A DNA stretch of 64,000 bases from Crotophaga sulcirostris (Eukaryota; Chordata; Aves; Cuculiformes; Crotophagidae), in NCBI GenBank assembly GCA_013397455.1, contig VYZB01000123.1:636447-700446 (forward strand), given 5' to 3'. A model generated the notes under the pieces. That model was given only the letters and a program-made list of their open reading frames with translations, was not told the origin of the DNA and did not search any database. Every line of letters starts with the position of its first letter. Positions within the stretch are counted from its first letter, which is position 1. The position numbers were made by a program, and so were the translations under genes. Below, in pieces: positions 52,726 through 64,000 of this stretch.

Positions 52726-55700
52726 TAAATATAGTTAATGTGACACACAGCACTTATGAACTGGGACTTCTTTGCATTCTATAAACTTGAATCTGCAGTT
52801 TCTAAGAGCAGTTGTCCTTCCACTGAGACAGGAATTGTTTTGTTCCAACTGTGGTTCACAGCATTCGCACATGCAGTGTTTACTCATGGGAACCTCAACT
52901 TTTGGTTTTTTTTCACAGTGTTAATAAAAGCCAGATCAAAACCACACGGTTACACTTTATTATGGAAAGCACAGCAGTGCTGCTGCAGCTGGTTACCTAA
53001 GCAGTAAAGCCTAGGGACAGGAATAATCCCCTGTGCTCTCCTTCTGTCACCTGCCAAGCCAAAGGAGTACAAAACTATCTTGAAAAAAAAAATAAAAATA
53101 AAAAAAGAAGAGTTCTGAAGCTGTACTTTTAAAAACTTTCCTCTGGTCAGGTCCCATCCTTTCAGTTTGAGTTCTACTTCCAGTCTCTCTACGTGAATGT
53201 GTTCAGATATGAATATTAGCTTTGCTATAAGCACCAAACCACCATTTAGCTGACTTATCTCATAAGGGCAGGCAGTGGGAGGAACTCATCTGAATGCACA
53301 TAATTTTCATGAGGTTGCTCATTTGTAGAATGGAAGTAACCGTACCAAACAGTTGCACAAAATATTAAATATCTTGGCTATTGTCAGATGCTGATGAAGA
53401 GATAAATAGAACACACCAAAGCCTTCAAAGCCAGCACCTACAGCCAGTAACACGATGACATCAGAATCTCAAATTTGTTAATAGGAAAGCAAGACAATAT
53501 TTCTAGCCCTTAATTATAAAAAAAAAAAGAAGACTGAAAGCCTGAAGGCATCTCTATCATGGTACTGAAATATGCTGAAAACCCCAGGTTGCCTTAAGTC
53601 AGGCCCGGGAGTCAAGCCCATCTTTACTACCTAATTAATTGTAAAGATGAGCTGCAGGAAGTGCAATTATCTGTCTCTTCTGCTGAGTTTCAAGGGATTT
53701 GGCAAAGAGTTAGGCAAAATTTTGTATTTGCTGAGCAGGAAATTTGTCACTCATTATCATTTCAGGAAGCTAAACGTATTTGCAAATTTGGCAAATATTT
53801 TCAGTTGAAGAAAGTAGGGAAACTTTACAAGAAATGTTTCAATATTGATTATAGCTTTGTTCAAAGTAGCAATTTCCATTTTGAAGTAGATTTTTTTAAA
53901 AAGACAAAATATTTAGAACAAAATTTTCAAATATAACACTTCTTTTGGTCCACGATATCCTGTTTTTTGTTCTGCCAAAGATCCTGAAATATTTTGTCTC
54001 CTTGCAATCGGAAATAATTTTCTCCGTCCATCGTTTTCACCTAGGCCACAAAATTCGTATTCTCTTACCCACCAGTGCCCTGGAGTCCAATGTGGCTCAT
54101 TCCTGGTACAATAGCCTCTTGTGTTTTAAAATGCAAAATCTAATGTGGACACTCCCAAAATTCAAAGATGGTCAAACACAATCTTGTTCGGAACACCTTC
54201 CATGACAAATATTCTTCAATTTCTAAATAAAGACTTTTAAAAGCAATGAAGCCCTACCACTTTAAATAGCACTGGTATTTGTTTTGAGCCTATGTTTCTA
54301 GGATGCTGCAGCAGTTGGCAGGTGATGGAGTGGTCCCTTCGGAGGAATGTTACCTTCAGCAGCAGGTTTCTGGTCACGCTAGAGCAGTCGTGCACAACCT
54401 CACTGCTCAGGGTAGAGGCTTTTAGGAATCAGGTCTTGCTGTCCGACTGTCAAACCTCTCTGAGACAGGGTTAACATTAATCAGAAAAACAAAAAACTAC
54501 AGCTGCTGAAATTTATTTACTCTGGAAGGAATTAATATAATATAGTATCCATTGTGGAAAATAAGGAATGAGGTAAAAAACCATCAGTTGGGGCCAAGAT
54601 TTTAGGCAGTTTTGGAAAGGGTTTAATTTCAAAACAAAACCTGCACAGGAAAAAAAGTCAGTAACTGTTTACATGCTCACTGCAATGGCAGTGCTGGTTT
54701 TACTTGGATTGGAAGCAATTTGACCATATCTTCTAGTCTTTTACCAAAGGTGTAAGTAGCTTACAGGGACAAGAATGTAAATGATTTTGATTACAGTGCT
54801 GCAATGTTTATTCATTCCCTCAGCTTCAAGAATGCCTGCCAATGCTGAAGGAAACATAACCCTAATCAAGCACGCACAGAATGGCACAGAAAATCTAAAT
54901 TAATCTCTGAGGTTTTTTATGTATTCATTAAAATATATAAAAATGCGGAATGTTTTTCAACCACAAAGACAACCCTGTTACTGTGAATTTCATCAAAAAT
55001 TTTCAATGGTAGTAGTAATATATAATTTAATATGAAGTGATAAACCTTCTAATGGTATTTTGGCCTACACAACATAAAAGATGTGTGACAGACTTATACT
55101 CTAAAATATCAAAAAATCAAACAGAAAGAATGATGACTCATATTGGAAGTTGAGGAAAATACTACTCACTGGTTCAAGATTTTCCAAAGTGTTTCCACTC
55201 ACATTTCTGCTAAAATTAACAGAAGGGTTTTGAGCACGCTGAACAAAGATTTTCCTTGAAGTAGCATAACCATAAAAAAGTTTGAAGTTGTTGAAAGCAT
55301 ATTAAGTCTGGTTCTTCTATTCTCAGATATAGGAATTTATTCAAATGTCTATTCATTCGATTTTCTATTTATGCCAGTCATCAAATTGGTCTCTCATTTT
55401 ATGAAAAACACGAAGGACACCTTTACTGGCTGGTCTGACAAATAGAAGCAGAATTAAACAGGGGAAAATAACTTACTTAGTATATGTGAAAATGAAATAA
55501 AATTTGGTGAGTTCCTTTCTCTTTAAAATTAACAATAATTTTCCCTCTAAGAAATTAAAGTAAAAGTGGCCCTTGCACAGACATACCACTGATTTTCAGA
55601 CCTTGAATTGCCTAAGATTCTAAGAAGCATGAGAAAACACGCAGCATCCACTTGTAAAAGTTGCAAGACTGTGTTGATTAGCTGTGCTTTTTAGTGTAGT

Positions 55701-56655
55701 GAAGAAGTGGAAAACCTAGGAAAACGTTGGCTTGGATTCTCCTGTTTTCTTCTACAAGACAGTTTAATTCGATAGAAAAAGGAGTTAATAGTTTTCAGTT
55801 CTTCATTAATGATTCTTTTTCTTTTCCTCTCTCTCCCTTGTGGGTAGGGTACTGCTCTAATGTTAACATGCACAGCATGATGATTTCATTAAGTGATTTG
55901 CTAAGACCTCATGCATAATCACCTCATTGAAAAATAATGAATAGTCATTTATGTCTTGTCAATTAGTAATGTGAAATAATAAGGGCTGATACTGGTTTAA
56001 CCCTTACACAGTACCTGAAGTAATGAATGCAATTGTTGAGAGCTGGAAAAAACAGTCTACCAATAGCATACCTGGAGGAGGCACTTTGGCTGCTGCTTCT
56101 TAACTAGAAAGGAACGTGTAACTGAGAATTTAGTAACGTTGCATATTGACTGTATATCATTAAGAGACACAAATTTAGGTTTTATTTTATTTATCGATGA
56201 TATGCAACTGCTAGCAGGCTTCTATCTGCTAGGATTCTTTTAGGTTCCTTAAGACATTTCCCTTAAAGTTCTTCTAAATTAGTAGGTACAGAATTTCCTT
56301 GGAAAATTGTAAGAGTTTACTTATCCTGGGAGACAGATGATAGTATTGTGTTAGTACAGGAAGGATAGATTGTTTTTCCTTTGTGTTGTGTAATTCTGTT
56401 AAGATTACGGTAATGAGTATTTAACAGATAAGTCTATAAGAAGCTTTGAAAACCTCAACAGGTAGTTTAAAATAAAGAGAAAGAAGAATAAATGCAAATG
56501 GGAGCTTCCTGCAGTTGAGGTTTAGCATATCTGATGATGCCTGCCTTGAGACAGAATACATAAGTACAGAAAAGATGAGACTATGCCTTCACTAAGCAAA
56601 ATGATATTTCCCAGCAATGAAACAGGAAAATCCTAAAACACAATTAGGAACTTAC

Positions 56656-56699
56656 CTTGAGCCAGCTACTTAACCCAAAGATGAGCTCATAACTCTTAG
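56656..56699 (-). CDS. Candidate coding exon (phase 1 to 0), same minus-strand gene
   Basis: A consensus donor (CTCAAG/GTAAGT) and a pyrimidine-rich acceptor (GTCTCTTACTCTGTAG) bound 44 bases. Only one of three frames is open. It reads a split Ala followed by KSYELIFGLSSWLK, ending exactly between codons. The phase matches the exon upstream at 60007-60146, which ends one base into a codon, and the candidate downstream at 46011-46056, which starts on a codon boundary. The alternating aromatic and hydrophobic residues are compatible with a continued helix from the previous exon. Introns are about 3.3 kb upstream and 10.6 kb downstream. The family is not recognised. Confidence 0.55.
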
Positions 56700-59600
56700 C
56701 TACAGAGTAAGAGACCACTTGTTATTGCTACTTGCCTACCTTAGGGTTTAAGGACAACTTTTTCTCAGTGTAGTAAGAGCATACCCAAGGACATACTCAG
56801 TCTTTCAAAAAACACCTTTACCAGTACTATACAAATAGACCCTACAGAGACTCTGAAAATGTAGAAGCCAAGAATTCACAAAACTTACCTTCAGCTAACG
56901 TTGACCATACTGACTATTAAATTTTGCTGGAAAAGCTTGGTCTTGCCCATGGCTTTTGAAAGCACAAACTGTATAAAATCTTTTCTGAGATTTCCTTTGA
57001 ATGTCTGGTGCTCCACTACTCAAGTACCAGGCACAAAAATTACTAGAGTTGTCATGCATCATAGCCATTTTGCAGGGGTCAATGGAGAGCTTACCAGAAA
57101 TACACATTTGGTTGGATTATTATTTAACATATAAGGCATTAAAAAATGTGACAGTTCTAAAGCGTTCTTGATAATAGCGTAAAAATTCATGGTCACTTTT
57201 TTGACAGCTGATTTGATTGGCACCTCAAGGGAGGCCAGTCAGTATTAAGCAGCTCTCAGCTCTTTTTTCTGTCAGTAGAGGAGTGATTCAAAATGCTTTT
57301 GATGGATTCAGACACCATTTCATATGATATTTTATTAACTTCTGCAAACTGTATGAAAACAATTCAAAATATCTCTTACATAAAACAGCTTCGTAAGAGC
57401 TAAATTGAGTCCCACAATTAAGCAAGATCCCATATGGTACCTCATATGTCACAAAACCTGCCTGGATCTTGAAAGTGAAGGTGATTTTTTTTTTCCTGTA
57501 GGATTTAAATCTGCATTACAACAAGCCAAACACAAGTATGCTCTCCTTCCTGGCTCTCCATCTTGCAAAAATGCTATTTTTTTGTTGTTCTCTGCTTACA
57601 ACACCATGAAATAAATTTAGTATTTATCTTCCAATGACTGCTGCTTGGGGTCTTGGAACTCTCTTGATATTTTGCAGACATGAACCACTTAAGAACTTGG
57701 CTTATTAACAATTTAAATACATAAATATCTTCTTCCTATGGCAAATGGAGATAAACAACATCATCTCAAAACACCTCCTGATACAATCTCTAATGCATGG
57801 CCTCAGGCCTGTGAGATACAGACTTCAAATGAAAGATTTGTGACAGACCTATTTTGCCACAGATTGACAACAATAATTTTTTCTTGCATTTACTTTATCC
57901 TCTGTGCCATCTCTGATGCCCTTTTGCAAAGGAAGTTGGTAGCAGAGCTCTCAACTTGCTAAAGCATGAGTGAGGAATAGCAAGGCAATTTTTGATGTGG
58001 GAAATGTGAAGCCATATGGAAATCCTTTTATAGCATAAGCAGCTCTTTTTACAGTCTTTCTTTGGAGATTTCTTATTCAGTAATTTTCAACGTTCACAAT
58101 GAAACCCCATCAAAACTCTATGGAAATCAGGCAATTCCATCATTAAAATAAACGCTGCTTCTCTAAACAGTGAGCATTGAGAAGAAAGGCCAGAAATGGC
58201 TGTGTTTGCCATTACTGGCATCTGATACTTAAAACAGTCACCTGATGCACCAACCACAAGTGAAGAAAAACACATTTATGAAGTGATCTCTTGCAGGTGA
58301 GGAGTAAGCTGCCGTGCCAACCAGTGCCTTAATGCACAGAATTTACACTTTTCAATCACAAGTGCAAGGGGAAAACCTATGTGCAAAACACATTCTAGTT
58401 ATAACTGAAAAAAAAAAAAATCACAAAAGTGACTATTAGCAAACAAAACATTGTTTTGTGTCATATAAAATTGGACTGGTACTGATATCACACAAATGTA
58501 ATGGTTGCTGAGCCATTAATTGGATAAATGGAATACATGAAGAAGAGATTGCCAAAGGAGTACCAGGTAATAGGCATGCAAGGATCTTTAATTAGGAGCT
58601 TCACACTTTCTGTGTATGACATACACAAACTCAGGGTTTACTGGTTTTTTTTTACCTGCAAAATTGAAGAACTCACTATTATCAGCTTCTGATTTGGAAG
58701 AAAAAAAGATATAACAGCAATGCCCAAACACAGCATTTACAGAAACTCAAACAAAATCTGTATGTTAAAATTTGGAAATCAACTGGAGACATTCATACAA
58801 AGTGGCTGTAGTCCCTTTATGATGATCCTGCTCCTAAGTTTCCACAAAACACAGAATGATCCCTTGCAGTTTTTTTCTCACTCCATCCTCACATATCAAC
58901 TACTTCTGCAGTAGCAGTTGAATTACTTGAATTCTCACAGCTCTAAGGTCAAGCAGTATTTTGCACTACCAGTTTGTCACCCTAGCAAGGGAAGTGATAA
59001 TTACTGAGATCACAAGGGCATCATCTAAGAACATTGTCACCTTCCAACTCAGTGGCACAAATACATTTGTCCTACAAGAACAGCAGAGAGTTTACTATCT
59101 ATGCCAAAATTCACTTATGAAAACAATTTCATGTCTGCCGTTAAAATAGTCACAATTTTATTTTTTTTGAAATACTAGTTATTTAGCTATGATATTTTTA
59201 GAAAGCGTAGTAGATTGACCTAAGTAATTATTTCATTATTCACAGATATTTAACTGATCTGGCTTTGGCATAACTTTTAATGCAAGCAATTACACAAGTC
59301 CTGTTTTCCCTGTGGGTAGCAGGACTGGCCATTAACTCAGAGACTTTCTAATGACTCCTATTCTAATGAACTAAGGTTCTATTCTATGATCTCCACTTTT
59401 ATTCTCTCCAGTGCTCCCTTTGTTAGGGTTGCCTTTGGATAGGCACATCAGGATACTTGGGAAAACAGTCTGCTTCGACTTAGTCCTCCTGTTTGCCACA
59501 GAAAGCAACATCTCAGGCTAGTAAGACCTTTTCTTTCTGAAAGTAAAATTATTACCTAATTCGAGAAAAACTGTTGAATTCGAGAAAAGCTGTTCATAAG

Positions 59601-60006
59601 GCTACAAAGAATCATTTACAAATTTATAAAGGAGTGGACAACTATCATCAGAGGTTTTATTTTGCTGATTGTATTAATGAAACCATCTTTTAAAGAGCTT
59701 TCTGGCAGTAAGCTCTGATTCACAGTTTCACAGTATAACCAGGTTGGAAGAGACCTCTGAGGTCATCAAGTCCAACCTATAAGCCAACACTAACACCAAC
59801 AAGATTCAAGAGTTTTATCAGTTCTGGTTTTCTCAGCAGTGCTGTAGGGGGTCTGCTTCCCACCTGTCCTTCACAGAGCTCTGCTGAGGATGAAAACAGA
59901 GGAAGAGCTTGCCAGTAGATACCTACCATTTAAAAAGAAGTGTAAGAGAAAGAAGCGTGCATTATTCTAGCATGACTAGATTTTCTCTGGCCTGAAGATC
60001 CCTTAC
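56700..60006. other. Proposed intron of about 3.3 kb
   Basis: Contains the CR1 terminus at 59720 and an isolated perfect donor (GAAG/GTAAGT) at 56895 whose only compatible exon would be 21 bases with a poor acceptor. Nothing else was recognised. Confidence 0.4.
59720..59800 (-). mobile_element. CR1 3' terminus, ACTGTGAAACTGTGA tail type
   Basis: About 81 bases on the minus strand, from the tail (plus TCACAGTTTCACAG) to ACACTAACACCAAC, with the type 2 bases CCTATAAGCC and GGAAGAGACC. It lies about 0.2 kb downstream, in transcript direction, of the exon at 60007-60146. Confidence 0.9.
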
Positions 60007-60146
60007 CCAAAAGCACATTTTGCTGCTGATACTTTTCCTGTTCCACAAAGAACTGTAGCACAGCCGCTACTTTCCTATTTCTCTTCAAGAAGAGTGCCAC
60101 ATCTTTCTCAACACATACATCATTAAAACCTAGAAATTGCCTTATT
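60007..60146 (-). CDS. Coding exon (phase 2 to 1), unidentified multi-exon gene; best exon in the window
   Basis: This 140-base segment is open only in one sensible frame. It is bounded by an almost ideal acceptor (minus strand ATTTCTTTTCCCCAG) and a good donor (TTTTGG/GTAAGG). It encodes 46 whole codons plus one base on each side. The peptide looks like real protein: a start with FLGFNDVCVEKD, then a basic and hydrophobic stretch FLKRNRKVAAVLQFF, then a polar Glu/Gln-rich segment ending VLL. The pattern suggests alpha-helix, possibly part of a helical-repeat or coiled-coil protein; that is inference from composition only. There is no signal peptide or obvious catalytic motif. The start phase fits the exon at 62278-62309 and the end phase fits 56656-56699. 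I do not recognise the gene. Confidence 0.72.
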
Positions 60147-60861
60147 CTGGGGAAAAGAAATATTACTCAAATAATATTATATGAACAGAAAAAGATCAGA
60201 GCATATATGCAAGAATAATGTTTGCTTATAAAACAATCAGAGCTTGTGTGTCCATATTTAAAGGGAGAAATATTCAGTGACATAATCAGGACTGTTTGGA
60301 AGAAAAACAGAGAGACATTTTTCAAAATCAAAGATAAAGCAGAAAAATATTTTGGGAAGAAATCTAATAGGAAAACATTGCTTAACCACTTGGTGTCACT
60401 CTTAACTTGTGCTTGAATCAGCTCAGCGCTTTCTAGGACAGCAGGAAACAGCTGTAATAGAGAAAACTGACAGACTGGGAGGACTTCACTAGCTGTATTT
60501 TGGAAACAAAATTCAAATGTTCAGAGATTCAGATAGACTGACCTAAGTATTTTCTAAAGGTTGCATAGTGAAGACGTGTTTTGCAAGGACTTATTGTCTC
60601 TGAGATAGACAAGAGCTATTCACACTCCCTGTCACCTGCAAAACTTGATCTATTAAACCTGACTGATTTGTTACTATCTCCTCTCTAGTTCTTAACAGGT
60701 ATCACAAATAAGATAACCCCACAGTAGCTATCATGCATCGTTTTCAACAGAAATGAACTTGTTTGAAAAACATGTCACAAAGACCCTGTCGTAGTCACTC
60801 TGTTTTTTTGAATAACTGCGCCTCGTCTGCAGGATTGGGCTTTTTACGTGGACAAACTTGT

Positions 60862-61160
60862 TTCACAGTTTCACAGTATAACCAGGTTGGAAGAGACCTC
60901 TGAGATCATCAAGTCCAACCTATAAGCCAACACTAACACCAACTCACCACCTAAACCATGGCACTGAGTGCCTCATCCAGTTTTCCCTTAAACATATCCA
61001 GGGTCGGCGACTCCACCACCTCCCTGGGCAGCGCATTCCAGTGGCCAATCACCCTTTCAGTGAAGAACTTCTTCCTAACATCAAGTCTAAACCTCCCCTG
61101 ACGAAGTTTAAGTCCGTGCCCTCTAGTTCTGTCACTGGTCACCTGTGAGAAGAGACCAAA
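60862..61160 (-). mobile_element. CR1 LINE fragment, ACTGTGAAACTGTGA tail type
   Basis: The tail is at 60862 and similarity extends to GTGAGAAGAGACCAAATTG. Minus frame 60951-61142 reads the ORF2 C-terminus without interruption. It lies in the proposed intron between the exons at 62278 and 60007. Confidence 0.92.
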
Positions 61161-62277
61161 TTGTGAACCACCACAGGTAAAACTTTTTAAGGGAGCCTTA
61201 AAAGCTTAGCTTTTAAACTGATGGCTGACTTCTTCACTCTTGTAGGCTGCATTGCTGAAGTAATCTGAATAGATCGTGCTGTTGCTGACAAGTGCAAGCA
61301 GCACTCTGTTCCATGCCAACAAGGACCAGGCAAAACAATCACAGCTGCCCCAGTCATCTTGTGCTGCCTTTGCACAGTGGGGAGGTCACTGCCTGATTCC
61401 CACCATGTATGCATTTTCCCCAGCTTTATGTAAGCAACAGCATTTGCTTTCATTAGCACCACTGGGAGATGATTTTAGCTCTTAGCAGAAATGTCACTGA
61501 CAATAAACCCTCCTGCTTTGCCAGTGGGACGGAGAGAAAATAAAGGGTGTCAAGGAAGGAGCAACACTGACCTGATCACAAACTTCTTCAAAGAGGTAGC
61601 TAAAGAGACAAACACCACTGTTACATTACAGCTTCTTAATTAGGCTTGTTTCCAGGGAACTGATTTTTGTATTTATTGCTCATGGAAAATAAATAAAAGC
61701 AGTGTTTATAAAATAGCATATTTGTATTTATACCGTGGCTTATTAATGAGAATTTCAGAAACAACATACTCCAGGATTTCTAATACTTGAGTGCTAACAA
61801 GAAAGAAAAGTGATGAAAAAGCACTATAGGTGTCCTCTGCTGGCTTCCTGTTTACTGGCAATGTTGGATATTTGGAGAGCAAATCACAGTATCCAAAGGT
61901 GGATGGAGAAAAAAAACCATATACCTGCAGGAACTGCATAAGATTTCTCTTTGTTCTTCATCAGAAGCTTGTGAATATAAGCCTGTTTTCAAAAAAGTGT
62001 CAATCCAAAATTCCTTGAATTAGTCTTTGAAGAAGATACTACTTTTCTAAGATCTTGGCACAGAAAAATCCCAGTCACCACTGGAGAGGTTTTGCTGTTT
62101 GCAAGGTAGCAGGGTTGAACCTGGAACCTACTTTACTTGAACCCTTGCTGCTTAGTTTATCATCTCTCTCAATACAATCTGTAGAATTTTGGTGGTTTTT
62201 TTTTAAAAATATAGAGTTCTTTCTACTCATTCTACATAAATTCTATTGCAAAAGGTATTAGGAGAAAAGCAGCTTAC

Positions 62278-62309
62278 CTCTCCTCTTTTCTTTCCCCATC
62301 CCACCATCT
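62278..62309 (-). CDS. Candidate internal coding exon (phase 0 to 2), unidentified gene
   Basis: This 32-base segment lies between a pyrimidine-rich acceptor (minus strand TTATTCTGCTTCTTTAAAG) and a strong donor (GAGAG/GTAAGC). All three frames are open because the segment is purine-rich, so the frame comes from the neighbour. The next exon (60007-60146) needs two bases to complete its first codon, which selects the phase 0-to-2 reading RWWDGERKEE plus a split Arg. That gives a charged stretch leading into the best exon of the window. The intron to that exon is about 2.1 kb and holds one CR1 copy. The splice sites are good but the exon is short, so it depends largely on phase agreement. No protein family was recognised. 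Confidence 0.42.
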
Positions 62310-64000
62310 CTTTAAAGAAGCAGAATAAGTGCTGCCTGTTTTGTTGTCTTACCTACAGAAGTAACTTGAAGCTTCACAAGGGACTAAGGGAGGGTGGAAA
62401 GAAAGAGAAACAAGCATCCAATTTTGTAGTTTTGTGAAATAAATCCTAAGCATCTAACAGGAATGCCAGTATTTAGGGTTTGGCTTAAATCTTGAAGCAT
62501 GAAGCTTTTTTTTTTTTTTTTTTACAGTATTTTTGAAGACACATAAACTGGATCATTTTTAAAAAGTCTAAGTATTCTGACTTTTATGGAATCGCAGTAA
62601 GTATCTGGCAGGTGACAGGAAGTTTCACTGTCATGTTAAAAATATTAACCAGTTATTCAAGACTTAGATATTTTTCAATAATTTTTAGATGATGACACTA
62701 TAGCAGTAAAAAAGTATTTTATACACTTCAAGTGTATTCAGAGACATGAGGGAAAGTGAAGTCTTACAACTGTTCTGTCTAGATGTTGACATGAAAGCCC
62801 GGGCCAGGGGGTATAACTGAAAAAAGTTTCTCTGGATAAAAACCCATGAGACCCACAGAAACTAATACGAGACTTCCCTGTATTTCTTTTTTCCTAGGGA
62901 GATGGTAGCTATTAGCTGCTGATCCCTGCTAAGATCCATGTAGTTCAAAGAGGACAAATTTATATTTCCCCTCTTTGGTCCGAGTCATACCGTGGCTTTT
63001 ATGTATTTTATGTCAACTATTAAGCATGACTGCAATTATGATACTTTTATGTCTTAAAGCAACATCCCATTATTACTTTTTAATATTATTTTGTGATAGA
63101 ATACTTGAAATCATTGATAGTTTTTTTCTACACATGTAATTTCTTTTATTAAATTGTTTTCCTATATAATATAGAAGGTTCATTAAGAAAGCAGCAAACT
63201 GAGGAGTATTACTGAAAGTATGTACTTAAAGGAAAACTACATAGTCAATAGAAACATATTAATTGGTGTACATCACACAACAATGATCCTTTTGCCAATA
63301 CATTAAAGTTTTATGAACCATTTTCTTTCTGCTTATGTGGAAAGGCATTAATATTTAGTCAGTTGAACACCTATACTGTATGCCTGGTATATAACTGCCA
63401 GGTTCTGAAGATACTGGCAGAGCAGGAGCTGTTTATTGCTTTGCATGCTGCAGACAACCAAATATTGCTTAAGTAGCTTTAAACCAAGGAAAGATAGTAA
63501 GATTTATCATGAGGTTGAAAATATAAAGAGAGAAAGGTACCATACATACTAGACATTATCTCCTTTACAAAGGAAAGATGGATTGATAAAAGCTATTAAA
63601 AACTGGAATTAATGCATATTTTATAGACTCTACAGCATTAAGGGGAAGATTAAACTTAAAGCCGGCCATTTCAGGCTTTATGCAGCATTTTATTATTTTC
63701 TATTCATCCCTTCAAGTAATATGGGTGTTACCAGAATGAAGTAACCGTCTATAGCAACTTTGCTTAAGGTGCAAAACTGTATGGGGAACCTAATCTCAGT
63801 GAGTGCACCTGTACATCCATAGAACCCTTCTTGGCACCGTTATAAGATGAATGGCATTGCCATAGTAATGGCCACAGGAATAGTACTTGCATACTCATAA
63901 TAAATACTGAGAAAATAAAGCAAACGGTAGCACAAGGAGCTAAAAAATATTGACCTCATAGGAAAATGTGCTTGCACACGTAACCTTTTTATAAAAAAAA
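62310..64000. other. Sequence upstream of the first visible exon, no feature seen
   Basis: AT-rich with no CR1. I found no minus-strand segment with good splice sites ending on a codon boundary, so the exon preceding 62278-62309 is probably outside the window. Confidence 0.4.
62506..62523. repeat. T homopolymer (18)
   Basis: An uninterrupted T run followed by ACAG. It resembles a long polypyrimidine acceptor on the plus strand, but no open segment with a donor follows. Confidence 0.8.

Larger units (their letters stand above)
46057..56655. other. Proposed intron of about 10.6 kb
   Basis: It carries three CR1 fragments (49666, 50661, 52400). Several splice-like pairs exist on the minus strand (52246-52281, 52989 and 54066 donors), but none has the phase 0-to-0 structure needed between the flanking exons, so they are treated as decoys. 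Confidence 0.4.

Noticed and set aside
54067..54150. Minus donor CTGGTGG/GTAAGA with an open segment
   Set aside because: No phase 0-to-0 version exists, so it does not fit between 56656 and 46056.
56895..56916. Perfect donor GAAG/GTAAGT on the minus strand
   Set aside because: All frames are blocked within about 40 bases upstream; only a 21-base exon with a poor acceptor would fit.
1..64000. Bacterial-type systems, CRISPR arrays, operons, tRNA or rRNA genes
   Set aside because: None seen. CR1 content, intron-like texture and absence of long ORFs show this is bird nuclear DNA.

Overview
This window is nuclear DNA from a bird. It is AT-rich and intron-like, with no operons, rRNA or tRNA, and long stretches without open frames. 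It carries about 17 loci of CR1 LINE retrotransposon, roughly 3.4 kb or 5% of the window. One of them keeps the classical avian CR1 end, tandem ATTCTATG units at 33084-33107. Most of the others end in a variant tail, ACTGTGATACTGTGA or ACTGTGAAACTGTGA. The many similar, 5'-truncated copies suggest a lineage with relatively recent CR1 activity. A woodpecker-type or other CR1-rich bird is possible, but I cannot fix the species from this sequence.

The main non-repeat content appears to be the interior of one or more multi-exon protein-coding genes on the minus strand. I read the minus strand for short open segments flanked by a good acceptor and a good donor, and checked whether intron phases agree between neighbours. 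Two chains came out. The upstream chain runs 62309-62278, 60146-60007, 56699-56656 and 46056-46011, with phases 0-2, 2-1, 1-0 and 0-1. The downstream chain runs from an exon entering the assembly gap (22066-21940), then 21296-21232, 17303-17211 and 16325-16257, with phases ?-2, 2-1, 1-1 and 1-1. All adjoining phases match. The 140-base exon at 60007-60146 is the most convincing. I could not recognise the protein. The first and last exons lie outside the window or were not found. It is unproven that both chains belong to one gene, though strand, spacing and phases allow it. Weaker exons (39825-39845, 26793-26821, 16144-16190, 9172-9211) are listed with low confidence.

Layout: 1-16.1 kb holds CR1 copies and otherwise unexplained sequence (3' flank or further introns). 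16.1-22.1 kb holds the downstream exon chain, ending at a 480-base run of N. 22.5-46 kb is CR1-sprinkled, mostly intronic-looking DNA with a few weak exon candidates. 46-62.3 kb holds the upstream exon chain with six CR1 loci in its introns. 62.3-64 kb shows nothing firm.

Limits: no alignment could be run. Exon calls rest on splice-site appearance, open frame and phase logic. CR1 calls rest on recognition of the family's 3' region and on the copies matching one another.
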